A stretch of 64,000 bases of DNA, taken from Castellaniella daejeonensis. Lineage in GTDB: Bacteria > Pseudomonadota > Gammaproteobacteria > Burkholderiales > Burkholderiaceae_B. The position numbers and the translations under genes were made by a program. Below are positions 17,411 through 26,678 of the stretch, piece by piece. Within the stretch, counting starts at the first letter, position 1; the number at the start of each line of letters is the position of its first letter. The notes under the pieces were generated by a model. That model saw nothing but the letters and a program-made list of their open reading frames with translations. It was not told where the DNA came from and made no database searches. Location: positions 297,176 through 361,175 of the forward strand of contig NZ_BAAAFN010000004.1 in the NCBI RefSeq assembly GCF_039523555.1, read 5' to 3'.

Positions 17411-19576
17411 TCATCGCCGCAGCAGCCGCAGGCCGTTGCCCACCACCAGCAGACTGGCGCCCACGTCGGCGAACACCGCCATCCACAGGGTGCCCAGTCC
17501 GGCAACCGTCAGGACCAGGAACACCGCCTTGATGCCCAGGGCGACGGCGATGTTCTGCACCAGGATCCGGTGGGTGGCATGCGACAACCGGATGAACCAG
17601 GGAATCTTGCGCAGATCGTCGTCCATCAGGGCGACGTCTGCGGTTTCGATGGCTGCGTCCGTGCCCATGGCCCCCATGGCGAAGCCCACGTCGGCTCGCG
17701 CCAGGGCGGGTGCGTCGTTGATGCCGTCGCCCACCATGCCCACGGCCTGGCCGGGCCGGGCCAGGGTCTCGATGGTGCGCAGTTTGTCTTCCGGCAGCAG
17801 ATCGCCCTGGGCGCGGTCGATGCCGGCCTGCGCGGCGATGGCTGCCACGGTGTGCGGATTGTCGCCCGACAGCATCAGGGTGCGCACCCCCAGCGCATGC
17901 AGGGACCGGATGGCTGCGGCGCTGTCCGGCCGGAGCGTGTCTGCGACGGCGTACAGGGCCAGCACGCGCTGCTCGTCGGCCAGCAGCACCACCGTACGGC
18001 CCTGGCGTTCCAGGGCTTCGAGCTCGGCCTCGAGGGCGGGCGAGCACAGCCCGCGTTCGTGCACCAGGCGGTGATTGCCCAGCGTATGGGAAACGCCGTC
18101 GAGCGTGCCCTGCACGCCGCGTCCCGGCAGGGCGGTGAACGCATCGACCGTTCCGCAGGCGGCTTCATCGAGGCCGCGGGCGACCGCCAGCGAGACCGGG
18201 TGGTCCGAGCAGCCCGCCAGGGCGGCGGCGCGGGCATGGCAGTCCCCGGCTTCGAGGGGGCCCAGGATGCGGGTGTCGGTGAGCGTCGGCTGGCCCCGGG
18301 TCAGGGTGCCTGTCTTGTCCAGGGCCAGCCAGCGCAGTCTGCGCCCCTGTTCCAGGTAGGCGCCTCCCTTGATCAGGACGCCGTGACGGGCCGCCGCCGC
18401 CAGGCCGCTGACGATGGACACCGGCGTCGAGATCACCAGGGCGCAGGGGCAGGCGATCACCAGCAGCACCAGCGCCCGGTAGATCCAGTCGTACCAGCCG
18501 CCCAGGCCCAGCAGGGGCGGCAACAGCGCGACCCCGAGGGCCAGCAGCACCACCAGCGGCGTGTAGATGCGGGCAAAGCGATCCACGAAGCGTTGCGTGG
18601 GCGCGCGGGCGGACTGGGCCGATTCGATGGCGCGGATGATGTGCGCCAGGGTCGTTTCCCCCGCGGGCGCCAGCACACGGTATTCCAGCGTGCCGCTGCC
18701 ATTGATGGTCCCCGCGTACACCGGATCGCCTTCCGCCTTGTCCACCGGCAGGCTTTCGCCGGTGATGGGAGACTGGTCGACCGCGGAGCGGCCGGAAACG
18801 ACCCGGCCGTCCAGGGCGATGCGCTCGCCGGGACGCGTGCGCACCAGGGTGCCGGCCGCGACGCCGGCCGCCGGGGTCTCCCGCCACTGTCCGTCGGGCT
18901 GGAGGACGGTGGCGCGATCCGGCGCCAGCCGCAGCAGGCCCTGGACCGCCTGGCGCGCGCGGTCCAGCGAGCGCGCCTCGATCCGCTCGGCCAGGGTGAA
19001 CAGGACCATCACCATGGCTGCCTCGGCCCATTGACCCAGGATCAGGGCCCCGGCGACGGCGATGCTCATCAGCGCGTTGATGTTGAGCTGGGCGTGCCGC
19101 AGGGCGGTCCAGCCCTTGCGGTAGGTGCCCAGGCCGCAGCCCGCGATGGCCACCAGGGCCAGGACGGCGGGAATGGCCCAGGGAGCCTGGGCCCAATGGG
19201 CGGCCTCGGCCGCCAGGGCGGCAGCGCCCGAGGCCGCCAGCGGCCACCAGGATTCCGCTGCGGGGGCCGCCTGGGGATGCGCAGCGGCCTGCCCGGCCTG
19301 CTCGGGCGTGAAGCCGAGTTCGCGGATCGACTGCAGGATCTGCTCCAGCGCCTCCGGCGCGTGAACGACGGTCAGTACCCGCCGCATCAGGTTGAAGTCC
19401 AGCGATCGCACGTCGGGCCGGGCGGCGAGCGCCCGGCGGATCAGGGCTTCTTCGGTGGGGCAGTCCATCTGCAGGATGCGCAGTTCGGTCCGCAGGTCAG
19501 TGTCCTGGCTCTGGCTGTGCGCATGGTTGTGGCAGGCGGGGTGGCCCGGGGCGTCGTGGCGGTGTGTGGGCGACAT
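17411..19576 (-). CDS. Heavy-metal P1B-type ATPase (Zn2+/Cd2+/Pb2+ exporter)
   Basis: A 721-residue P1B-ATPase. A His-rich N-terminus (THRHDAPGHPACHNHAH) precedes one HMA domain whose metal motif reads MDCPTEE, i.e. CxxE instead of CxxC. The membrane core carries the CPC motif (Cys376-Pro-Cys378). The soluble part has the DKTGT phosphorylation site (Asp420), SDHPVSLA for nucleotide binding, and VGDGINDAPALA. The CPC motif and HMA variant fit Zn/Cd/Pb exporters (ZntA/CadA/PbrA group). It is divergent from a PbrR/CadR-type MerR gene with the operator between them, so it is very probably metal-induced. MSPTHRHD was taken as the start; an in-frame extension upstream would run through the promoter. 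Confidence 0.92.
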   Translation of the reverse strand: MSPTHRHDAPGHPACHNHAHSQSQDTDLRTELRILQMDCPTEEALIRRALAARPDVRSLDFNLMRRVLTVVHAPEALEQILQSIRELGFTPEQAGQAAAHPQAAPAAESWWPLAASGAAALAAEAAHWAQAPWAIPAVLALVAIAGCGLGTYRKGWTALRHAQLNINALMSIAVAGALILGQWAEAAMVMVLFTLAERIEARSLDRARQAVQGLLRLAPDRATVLQPDGQWRETPAAGVAAGTLVRTRPGERIALDGRVVSGRSAVDQSPITGESLPVDKAEGDPVYAGTINGSGTLEYRVLAPAGETTLAHIIRAIESAQSARAPTQRFVDRFARIYTPLVVLLALGVALLPPLLGLGGWYDWIYRALVLLVIACPCALVISTPVSIVSGLAAAARHGVLIKGGAYLEQGRRLRWLALDKTGTLTRGQPTLTDTRILGPLEAGDCHARAAALAGCSDHPVSLAVARGLDEAACGTVDAFTALPGRGVQGTLDGVSHTLGNHRLVHERGLCSPALEAELEALERQGRTVVLLADEQRVLALYAVADTLRPDSAAAIRSLHALGVRTLMLSGDNPHTVAAIAAQAGIDRAQGDLLPEDKLRTIETLARPGQAVGMVGDGINDAPALARADVGFAMGAMGTDAAIETADVALMDDDLRKIPWFIRLSHATHRILVQNIAVALGIKAVFLVLTVAGLGTLWMAVFADVGASLLVVGNGLRLLRR

Positions 19577-19606
19577 GACAGTTCCTGTACTGCGATCTAT
19601 GATGGC

Positions 19607-19637
19607 AGTACACACCTTGTAGTCACTACAAGGTCAA
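19607..19637 (-). promoter_or_regulatory. MerR-type metal-responsive promoter/operator
   Basis: A perfect 10+1+10 palindrome, ACCTTGTAGT-C-ACTACAAGGT (19614-19634), lies in the 122-bp gap between the ATPase and MerR genes. Read on the minus strand, a TTGACC -35 and TGTACT -10 flank it with a 19-bp spacer. That over-long spacer containing the dyad is the defining geometry of promoters activated by MerR-family proteins (CadR/PbrR/ZntR type). It points towards the ATPase gene. Confidence 0.92.
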
Positions 19638-19698
19638 GCGCCCCGGGCAGGCTGTGGATCCGGCCCGCCCGGCTGCGCCGCCTGCAGGAGGATGCCGC

Positions 19699-20130
19699 AT
19701 GAAGATCGGCGAACTGGCCCGCGCCGCCCGTTGTTCCACCGAGACCGTCCGCTTCTACGAAAAGACCGGCCTGCTGCCCGAACCCGCCCGCAGCGAGGGC
19801 AACTACCGGCAGTATGGTCCGGCGCACCTGGAACGCCTGCGCTTCATCCGCAATTGCAGGGGGCTGGACATGGCGCACGAAGAGATCCGGGCGCTGCTGG
19901 GCATGATCGATCATCCGGGTCGCGATTGCAGCCCGATCAATCACCTGCTCGACGAGCACATCGAGCACGTCGGCGTGCGCCTGCGCGAACTGCAGCACCT
20001 GCAGCGGCAGCTGACCGGGTTGCGGGAACAATGTCGCGCCGAGCAGGCGGTCGATGCCTGCGGCATCGTGCAGGGGCTGGCGCGCATGGAGACGGCCGAC
20101 GGCCCGGCGCGCGGCACGCATCTCGGCTGA
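19699..20130 (+). CDS. Cd(II)/Pb(II)-responsive MerR-family regulator (PbrR/CadR-like)
   Basis: A 143-residue MerR-family protein. The N-terminal winged helix (MKIGELARAARCSTETVRFYEKTGLL) is followed by a long dimerisation helix. Metal-binding cysteines are at 77, 112 and 121; the spacing (35 and 9) matches that described for lead-sensing PbrR, rather than the 112/119 pair of CadR. A His near the C-terminus (THLG) may be a further ligand. It probably represses and, on metal binding, activates the divergent P1B-ATPase promoter by DNA twisting. ATG 19699 was chosen over an in-frame start at 19654 because MKIGEL is the family N-terminus. Confidence 0.92.
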   Translation: MKIGELARAARCSTETVRFYEKTGLLPEPARSEGNYRQYGPAHLERLRFIRNCRGLDMAHEEIRALLGMIDHPGRDCSPINHLLDEHIEHVGVRLRELQHLQRQLTGLREQCRAEQAVDACGIVQGLARMETADGPARGTHLG

Positions 20131-20148
20131 TCGATGCCGGCCCGCGTC

Positions 20149-21042
20149 CTAGACCGGGTCGAAGTGGGTCATCACGTCCAGCACCGGCAAGTCTTCCATG
20201 ACGCGGCGCCGGGCCTCGACGGCGATGGCATGGCCGGCCTCGATGGTCAGCCGGCCATCCATTTCGATGTCGACCTCGACCCAGATCATGTCGCCCATCT
20301 TGCGGGTGCGCAGGTCGTGGATGCCGCGCACGCCGGGGGTGTCCAGGATGCGCTCGCGGATGGCCCGCTCGGTGTCGGCGTCGGCGGCGCGGTCCACCAG
20401 GTCGTTGAAGGCCTGCCAGGAGAATTTCCAGCCCATGCGCACGATCATCAGCCCCACCACCAGGGCGGCCAGGGGATCGGCCAGGGGCAGACCGGCCAGG
20501 TTGGCGCCCACCCCCATCGCCACCACCAGTGATGATGCCGCGTCCGAGCGGGCGTGCCAGGCGTTGGCCACCAGCAGGGTGGAGCGCACCCGATGGGCCA
20601 CACGCAGCAGGTAGCGGAACAGCAGTTCCTTAGAGAGCAGGGCCAGTAGCGCGACGTAGAAGGCGGCCGGATGGACGACCGGGATCAGCTCGGGCGCCTG
20701 CAGGCGCTGGAAGCTGCCCCAGAGCATGCCCAGGCCGACGGCGGCCAGCAGCACGCCGATCCCCAGGGTGGCGGCCGTCTCGAAGCGCAGGTGCCCGTAG
20801 GGGTGGTCGGCGTCGGGGCCCTTGGCGCTGTGCTTGTTGGCGAACAGCACCAGGCCGTCGGACACCAGGTCCGACAGGGAGTGGATGGCATCGGCCACTA
20901 GGGCCTGGGACTGCGCGAACACGCCGATCACCAGCTGGACGCCGGTCAGCAGCAGGTTCACCCAGACGCTGACCCAGGTGCTGCGCCGGGCTGCGGCCTG
21001 GCGTTCCGGCGTATCGATGCGGGTGTCGGGCAGGGGAGACAT
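20149..21042 (-). CDS. Cation diffusion facilitator (CDF) metal transporter
   Basis: A 297-residue CDF protein with about six membrane segments. It has the transport-site motif HSLSDLVSDGLVLFANKHS with nearby DHPYGHLRFET, a second-site HARSDAASSLVVA, and a C-terminal cytoplasmic domain (VDIEMDGRLTIEAGHAI) that usually binds regulatory metal. CDF antiporters export Zn2+, Fe2+, Co2+ or Cd2+ in exchange for protons; HSLSD/HARSD resemble FieF-type sites, so the substrate is not fixed. It is convergent with the merR gene (18-nt gap), and forms the third part of a small metal-tolerance group, although it has its own promoter side shared with metG (same strand). Confidence 0.88.
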   Translation of the reverse strand: MSPLPDTRIDTPERQAAARRSTWVSVWVNLLLTGVQLVIGVFAQSQALVADAIHSLSDLVSDGLVLFANKHSAKGPDADHPYGHLRFETAATLGIGVLLAAVGLGMLWGSFQRLQAPELIPVVHPAAFYVALLALLSKELLFRYLLRVAHRVRSTLLVANAWHARSDAASSLVVAMGVGANLAGLPLADPLAALVVGLMIVRMGWKFSWQAFNDLVDRAADADTERAIRERILDTPGVRGIHDLRTRKMGDMIWVEVDIEMDGRLTIEAGHAIAVEARRRVMEDLPVLDVMTHFDPV

Positions 21043-21060
21043 GCCGGGCCTTGCGATGCT

Positions 21061-23130
21061 TCAGCGGATGCGCATGCCAGGCTGGGCGCCGTCCCAGGGT
21101 TCCAGGACGTAGATGCCGGCATCCGTGGCCTCGTCGGCGTGGCTGGCCGCCAGCACCATGCCTTCGGACACGCCGAAACGCATCTTGCGCGGCGCCAGGT
21201 TGGCCACCAGCACGGTCAGCTTGCCGACGAGATCCTCGGGCTTGTAGGCCGACTTGATGCCGGAAAAGACCTGGCGCAGGCGGCCTTCGCCCACGTCCAG
21301 CGACAGGCGCAGCAGCTTGTCGGAGCCTTCGACCTCGGTGCATTCGACGATGCGCGCGACGCGCAGGTCGATGCGGCCGAAGTCCTTGATGTCGATGGTG
21401 TCGGCGATGGGTTCTCCGCCCGGAACCGCGGCCGGCGCCTGGGGGGGCTCGAACAGGGCGTCGAGCTGGGCCGGATCGACGCGCTGCATCAGATGCTTGA
21501 AGGGGGCGATGTGCGCAGGCAGTTCGCCGGCGTCGGCCCAGACGTAGGTGCGGTCGCGGCCGAACAGCTCGCGGGCGACGCGCTCGGTGAGCGCCGGCAG
21601 CACCGGCGCGAGCATCACCGACAGGGCCTGGAAGCCGGCCAGGGCGCGCGAGCAGATGTCCTGCAGCGCGGCCTTTTGCGCGGGTTCGGCCTGGGCGATG
21701 CCTTTGGCGAGCACCCAGGGCTGGGCCGCGTCGAAGGCCTGGTTGATCTTGTCGGCCTGGGCCATGATCCGGCGGATGGCGCGGCCGTATTCACGCGTCT
21801 CGAAGTCGGCCCGCACCTGACCGGCGCAGTCGCGCAGTTCGGCCTGCATCGGGCCGGCGTCGCCGGCGTAGGCCAGCGCACCGTCGAAGTGGCGGGTGAT
21901 GAAGGTGGCCGCCCGGCTGGCGATGTTGACGTACTTGCCGATCAGGTCGCTGTTGACGCGGGCGACGAAGTCGTCCGGGTTGAAGTCCAGGTCTTCGACG
22001 TGGGCGTTGAGCTTGGCGGCGATGTAGTAGCGCAGCCATTCGGCGTCCATGCCGATGTCCAGGTAGCGCAGCGGGGAGATCCCCGTGCCCCGGCTCTTGG
22101 ACATCTTTTCGCCGCTGACCGTGATGAAGCCGTGCACGTGCAGCATGTCGGGGATCTTGCGGCCGGAGAACTTCAGCATCGCAGGCCAGAACAGGGCGTG
22201 GAAGTAGACGATGTCCTTGCCGATGAAGTGCACCTGCTCGGTGTCGCCGTCCGGCGACAGCAGGGCGTCGAAGTCCAGGCCGTTCTTGCGGCAGTAGGCC
22301 TTCAGGGAGGCCAGGTAGCCGACCGGAGCGTCGAGCCAGACGTAGAAGTACTTGCCCGGGGCGTCGGGGATGGGGATGCCGAAGTAGGGCTCGTCGCGGG
22401 AAATGTCCCAGTCGGCCAGGTTGGCTTCGGCGCCTTCGGCGGTGCCCAGCCATTCGCGCGTCTTGGCGAGGACTTCGGACTGCAGCCGGGCGGTGCCGTC
22501 GGCGCGCGTGCCCGTGGTCCATTCCTGCAGGAAGGCCACGCAGCGCGGGTCGGACAGGCGGAAGAAGAAGTGTTCCGAGCTGCGTAGCACCGGCCGCGCC
22601 TTGGTCAGGGTGGAATAGGGCTCGATCAGTTCTGTCGGGCTGTAGACGGCACCGCAGGATTCGCAGGAATCCCCGTACTGGTCCTTGGCGTGGCAGCGCG
22701 GGCATTCGCCCTTGATGTAGCGGTCGGGCAGGAACATGCCCTTGACCGGATCGTAGAACTGCTCGATCTCGCGGCTATCGATGAAGCCGGCCGCCTTCAG
22801 CGCGCGGTAGATGTCCTGCGACAGTTCGATGTTTTCCGGCGTGTCGGTGCTGTGCCAGTGGTCGAAGCGGATATGGAAGCCGTTCAGGTATTTCGGCCGC
22901 TCGGCGGCGTAGCGGCCCACCAGCGCCTGCGGCGTGATGCCTTCGGCCTGGGCCTTGAGCATGATGGGCGCGCCGTGGGCGTCGTCCGCCCCCACGAAGT
23001 GCACGGTGTGGCCCGCCATGCGCATCGCGCGCACCCAGGTGTCGGCCTGGATGTATTCCATGATGTGGCCGATATGGAACGAGCCATTGGCGTAGGGCAG
23101 GGCGGTGGTGACGAAGATCGTGCGCGGCAT
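21061..23130 (-). CDS. metG: Methionyl-tRNA synthetase
   Basis: A 689-residue class I aminoacyl-tRNA synthetase. HIGH is at residues 19-22 and KMSKS at 342-346. A zinc-binding CPRCHAKDQYGDSCESCG insertion lies between them. The last about 110 residues form an EMAP-II/OB-fold tRNA-binding domain (KDFGRIDLRVARIVECTEV), the long, dimeric MetG form. MPRTIFVTTALPYANG was chosen as the start; an in-frame ORF extends 20 residues upstream without homology. A small membrane protein gene lies upstream in the same direction, 87 nt away. Confidence 0.97.
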   Translation of the reverse strand: MPRTIFVTTALPYANGSFHIGHIMEYIQADTWVRAMRMAGHTVHFVGADDAHGAPIMLKAQAEGITPQALVGRYAAERPKYLNGFHIRFDHWHSTDTPENIELSQDIYRALKAAGFIDSREIEQFYDPVKGMFLPDRYIKGECPRCHAKDQYGDSCESCGAVYSPTELIEPYSTLTKARPVLRSSEHFFFRLSDPRCVAFLQEWTTGTRADGTARLQSEVLAKTREWLGTAEGAEANLADWDISRDEPYFGIPIPDAPGKYFYVWLDAPVGYLASLKAYCRKNGLDFDALLSPDGDTEQVHFIGKDIVYFHALFWPAMLKFSGRKIPDMLHVHGFITVSGEKMSKSRGTGISPLRYLDIGMDAEWLRYYIAAKLNAHVEDLDFNPDDFVARVNSDLIGKYVNIASRAATFITRHFDGALAYAGDAGPMQAELRDCAGQVRADFETREYGRAIRRIMAQADKINQAFDAAQPWVLAKGIAQAEPAQKAALQDICSRALAGFQALSVMLAPVLPALTERVARELFGRDRTYVWADAGELPAHIAPFKHLMQRVDPAQLDALFEPPQAPAAVPGGEPIADTIDIKDFGRIDLRVARIVECTEVEGSDKLLRLSLDVGEGRLRQVFSGIKSAYKPEDLVGKLTVLVANLAPRKMRFGVSEGMVLAASHADEATDAGIYVLEPWDGAQPGMRIR

Positions 23131-23217
23131 GGGGCGGAAAAAGGAAAAAAGGGGCAAAGGACTGATTCTATCAGTCCGCGCCCCTGCCATGCCGTGGCCG
23201 GATGGGGGTGTCGGGTC

Positions 23218-23496
23218 TTAGGGGATCTCGCGCATCTCGATGTCGGTCACGTCCCGTTCGCGGGCAGGCTGGCCGGCGGGACGCGACCAGGCGCCGGACC
23301 GCCGTGCCATGGACGGACGGCGGCGTTCGGCCCAGTAGGCCTTGACGCCGAAGGGCCGGCCTTGCAGCCGGGCGACGATGTACAGCACGCCGATCGCCAG
23401 GGCGGTCGATGCCATGAAGACGAACGCCATCACCAGGCCGAAAAAGGCGAGGATCAGAAACAGGACGGCGCGCAGGGTTTGCTGGATCAGGTTCAT
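23218..23496 (-). CDS. Small two-segment membrane protein, unknown function
   Basis: A 92-residue protein. A long hydrophobic N-terminal half (MNLIQQTLRAVLFLILAFFG... then LAIGVLYIVARLQG) suggests one or two transmembrane helices, followed by a basic, Arg-rich cytoplasmic tail. I do not recognise a named family. It is upstream of metG on the same strand and divergent from mrp across 186 bp. A stable ORF with clear membrane topology argues for a real gene rather than a chance frame. No role can be assigned. Confidence 0.6.
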   Translation of the reverse strand: MNLIQQTLRAVLFLILAFFGLVMAFVFMASTALAIGVLYIVARLQGRPFGVKAYWAERRRPSMARRSGAWSRPAGQPARERDVTDIEMREIP

Positions 23497-23682
23497 GAGG
23501 CTTGGACTCCCGTGGCCGGAAAAGGTTGCATGCGAGGCGCGATCGGGCGCCGGAAGTGGGGATGCGGCATCCGGTCCGATCCGGGGGGCGCGTCCATCAC
23601 TTCCATATTGGGGTCAATCGGCGGATTTCCAGGGGAATCCGCTATGCTTCTGGTTTCGACTGTCTTCACCCCGAGCTCTCTT

Positions 23683-24768
23683 ATGGCTACCACGATACAG
23701 GACATCCGCTCGATCCTGTCCAGGGTCATCAATCCCGATACCCGGAAAACGCTGGCGGTGACCGAACCCGACCTGCGGATCGTCGCCTCGGGCGACGCCT
23801 TCGACATCACTGTAACCCTGGGCTATCCCTTGTTCAATGGCGAGCAGGCCCTGGGGGCCGCCATCCGCGCCGCGCTGGAAGCGGCCGGCGTGCGCCTGGG
23901 CACGCTGGAATTCCAGTCCCGCATCGTCGCGCATGCGGTGCAGCGAGGCCTGCGCACGCTCGACAACGTGCGCAACATCATCGCCGTGGCTTCCGGCAAG
24001 GGCGGGGTCGGCAAGAGCACCACCGCCGTGAACCTGGCCCTGGCGCTGCACAGCCAGGGCGCGCGCGTCGGGCTGCTCGACGCCGATATCTACGGCCCCA
24101 GCGTGCCCATCATGCTGGGCCTGTCGGGCAAGCCCAAGAGCGTGGACGGCAAGAGCATGGAGCCCATGATCGGCCATGGCCTGCAGGCCAATTCCATCGG
24201 TTTCCTGATGGACGACGACGGCCCGGCGATTTGGCGCGGTCCCATGGTGACCCAGGCGCTGACCCAATTGCTGTCTCTTACAAATTGGAACAACCTGGAT
24301 TATCTGATCGTGGACATGCCTCCGGGAACGGGCGATATTGCCCTCACCATGGCCCAGAAGGTTCCGCTCACGGGGGCGATCATCGTCACGACTCCCCAGG
24401 ACCTGGCCCTGGCCGATGCCCGCAAGGGCCTGATCATGTTCCAGAAGGTGGATGTCCCGGTGCTGGGGATCGTCGAAAACATGTCCGTCCACGTGTGTTC
24501 CAACTGCGGACACGCCGAGCCGATCTTCGGCCAGGACGGCGGCCGCCAGCTGGCGGCAAGCTATCACTTGCCCTGGCTGGGCGCCTTGCCGCTGCAACTC
24601 GACATCCGCCAGGAAACCGACTCCGGCCGGCCCAGCGTCGTCGCTTCGCCCGATGGCGAGGCCGCCCGCCGCTACCAGGACATCGCCCGCCAGCTGGCCA
24701 TCCACGTGGCGGGCCAGCCGCTGGACGATTCCGGCTCACGGCCCCGGGTCGTGGCGCGCACGACCTGA
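23683..24768 (+). CDS. Iron-sulfur cluster carrier protein (Mrp/ApbC NTPase)
   Basis: A 361-residue Mrp/ApbC-family P-loop NTPase. An N-terminal MIP18/DUF59 domain (about 1-90) precedes the deviant Walker A motif GKGGVGKST (from about residue 105). The Fe-S-binding pair CSNC is at Cys272/Cys275. Downstream motifs DMPPGTGDIALT and NMSVHVCSNCGHAEPIFG are intact. It carries or transfers Fe-S clusters to target proteins. ATG 23683 (MATTIQDIRSIL) was selected over a long in-frame extension through the metG antisense region. Its stop overlaps the tamA start (TGATG), but function does not obviously link them. Confidence 0.93.
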   Translation: MATTIQDIRSILSRVINPDTRKTLAVTEPDLRIVASGDAFDITVTLGYPLFNGEQALGAAIRAALEAAGVRLGTLEFQSRIVAHAVQRGLRTLDNVRNIIAVASGKGGVGKSTTAVNLALALHSQGARVGLLDADIYGPSVPIMLGLSGKPKSVDGKSMEPMIGHGLQANSIGFLMDDDGPAIWRGPMVTQALTQLLSLTNWNNLDYLIVDMPPGTGDIALTMAQKVPLTGAIIVTTPQDLALADARKGLIMFQKVDVPVLGIVENMSVHVCSNCGHAEPIFGQDGGRQLAASYHLPWLGALPLQLDIRQETDSGRPSVVASPDGEAARRYQDIARQLAIHVAGQPLDDSGSRPRVVARTT

Positions 24769-26678
24769 TGCCGGGTGACTGCCTGAACGGATCCATGGTC
24801 AGGGTGCGCGGGCCGGACAGACACGGCCGGTGCATTGCCGGGATACGCCGGGCCTTGCTTGCCCTGGGGGCCGCGGCCTGCGGCCCGGTGCTGGCCGCTC
24901 CTCCGGAAGTCATCATCGATCCGGGCGGCGCGCCGCCCAAAGTGCTACAGGCCATTACCGATGCCGTCGGCGCAATCACCCGCCTGACCGAAGACCAGGA
25001 TGTGCGCGAAGTCGCGCGCCTGCGCCGGCGAGCCTGGGAAGCGGCCCAGGCCGCCTTGCGAACCCAGGGGTATTTCGATGCGACCGTCACGCTGGACGTA
25101 TCGCCGGGCGCGGCCAACGGCGGGGAGTTCTGGGACATCTCGATCGACACTGGCGAGCGCACCCGGGTGCGGCAGCTCGGCCTGCGCTTCGAAGGCGCGC
25201 TCGCCGGGGATGCCTACGCGGCCCGGCGCCAGTCCCTGCGCGACGACTGGCTGCTCAAGCAGGGCATGCCCTTCATCAACGACGACTGGAGCCGGGCCAA
25301 GACCGAGATGCTGGACGCGGCCTCGCGCCAGGATTTCTATTACGCCCGCTATGCGCAGACCCGGGCGGTCGTCGATCCCGGCGCAGCCCAGGCCGACCTG
25401 GATGTCGTGCTCGACAGCGGGCCGCCGGTGCGGCTGGGTGAATTGCAGATCATCGGCCTGAAGCGGGTGCCCGAATCCCTGATCCGGCGCTACGTGCGCT
25501 ACGATCCGGGCGATGCCTACGACCAGACGCGTCTGGAAGACTGGCAGCAGGCGCTTCAGTCCACCACGTTTTTCCGGGGTGCCTTCGTCACCCTGGCCGA
25601 CGGGACGCCGCCGGCCCAGGCGGCGGACGCATCCGCCGATGCGGCCGGGGAAGCGCCGGCAAGCGTCGCGCCGCCGCCGCGTCCCGAGGGCGACGATCCG
25701 GTCACGCTGCCCGTACGCGTCCAGGTGACCGAGGGCCCCGCCCGCTACGCCAGCGGTTCCCTTGGCGTGGACAGCGATCACGGCGTGCGGGTGGAAGGCC
25801 TGTACCGGCAGAACGTGGTCTACGGCCTGCCGGTCTGGATCGAGACCGGCGCCGGGGTCGATACGAAGCGCCAGCGTGCCTTCTTCGACGTGCACCTGCC
25901 GCCCGGCATGGACGGCAGCGAGGACAGTTTCGGCCTGCTGTACGACCATTCCGACATCGAGGGCCTGGAAACCAGCCGCGCGGGCCTGGGCTGGAAGCGC
26001 AGCCAGACGCGCAAGGCAGCCGGCCGCAGCCGCGTCGAATACGAAGTGCGCTGGGGCGCTCTGGTCGCCTACGACAAGACCCGCATCTCCGGCGATTCGC
26101 GCTACGAAGTCCCCAGCTGGGCGGCCACCTGGCAGTGGCTGCGCCGTGACGTGGATTCGAAATACAACCCGCGCGAAGGCAATCTGGTCGAGTTCGGCCT
26201 GGGCGTGGGCACGACCCTGGACGATGGCAAGGCCTTCTACCGCAGCAGCCTGCGCGCCCAGCAATGGTGGCCGATCGGTGAGCGCGACGTGCTGACCGTG
26301 CGGGGCGAGGTCGGCAAGGTCTGGGCGCATACCGACCGCCTGCCGCAGGACTTCTCCTGGCGTACCGGGGGATCGCGCAGCATCCGGGGCTACCGCTACC
26401 AGAGTATCGGCCTGGAGCGCGGCGACGCCATCATCGGCGCGCCCGCGCTGGGCGTGGCCAGCATCGAATACACGCACTACTTCACCGACGTCCTGGGCGC
26501 CAACCTGTTCGTGGATGCGGGCGACGCGGCCGAATCCTTCGGCCAGTTCGACTGGCACCTGGGCTACGGGGCGGGCCTGGCGGTGCGCACCCCGGCCGGG
26601 CCGTTCTTCGTCGACCTGGCGTGGGCGCAGAAAGACCGGCGCCTGCGGCTGCAGTTTTCCCTGGGGATCGCGTTTTGA
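24768..26678 (+). CDS. tamA: Translocation and assembly module outer-membrane protein TamA (Omp85 family)
   Basis: A 636-residue protein with a basic N-terminus, a hydrophobic signal-like segment (RALLALGAAACGPVLA, cleaving near AAPPEV), POTRA repeats (about 40-290, with a Pro/Ala-rich insert near 280-315), and a C-terminal Omp85 barrel. The barrel has the loop-6 motif GGSRSIRGYRYQSIG and ends in FSLGIAF with a terminal Phe. TamA with TamB supports assembly of autotransporters and other outer membrane proteins and phospholipid transport. ATG 24768 overlaps the mrp stop; ATG 24795 is an alternative. tamB follows with a 4-nt overlap. Confidence 0.92.
   Translation: MPGDCLNGSMVRVRGPDRHGRCIAGIRRALLALGAAACGPVLAAPPEVIIDPGGAPPKVLQAITDAVGAITRLTEDQDVREVARLRRRAWEAAQAALRTQGYFDATVTLDVSPGAANGGEFWDISIDTGERTRVRQLGLRFEGALAGDAYAARRQSLRDDWLLKQGMPFINDDWSRAKTEMLDAASRQDFYYARYAQTRAVVDPGAAQADLDVVLDSGPPVRLGELQIIGLKRVPESLIRRYVRYDPGDAYDQTRLEDWQQALQSTTFFRGAFVTLADGTPPAQAADASADAAGEAPASVAPPPRPEGDDPVTLPVRVQVTEGPARYASGSLGVDSDHGVRVEGLYRQNVVYGLPVWIETGAGVDTKRQRAFFDVHLPPGMDGSEDSFGLLYDHSDIEGLETSRAGLGWKRSQTRKAAGRSRVEYEVRWGALVAYDKTRISGDSRYEVPSWAATWQWLRRDVDSKYNPREGNLVEFGLGVGTTLDDGKAFYRSSLRAQQWWPIGERDVLTVRGEVGKVWAHTDRLPQDFSWRTGGSRSIRGYRYQSIGLERGDAIIGAPALGVASIEYTHYFTDVLGANLFVDAGDAAESFGQFDWHLGYGAGLAVRTPAGPFFVDLAWAQKDRRLRLQFSLGIAF

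Noticed and set aside
26621..26674. An upstream extension of TamB beginning inside tamA.
   Set aside because: It would place an unrelated segment before the transmembrane anchor; a TTG start at 26675 fits the anchor and the overlap.
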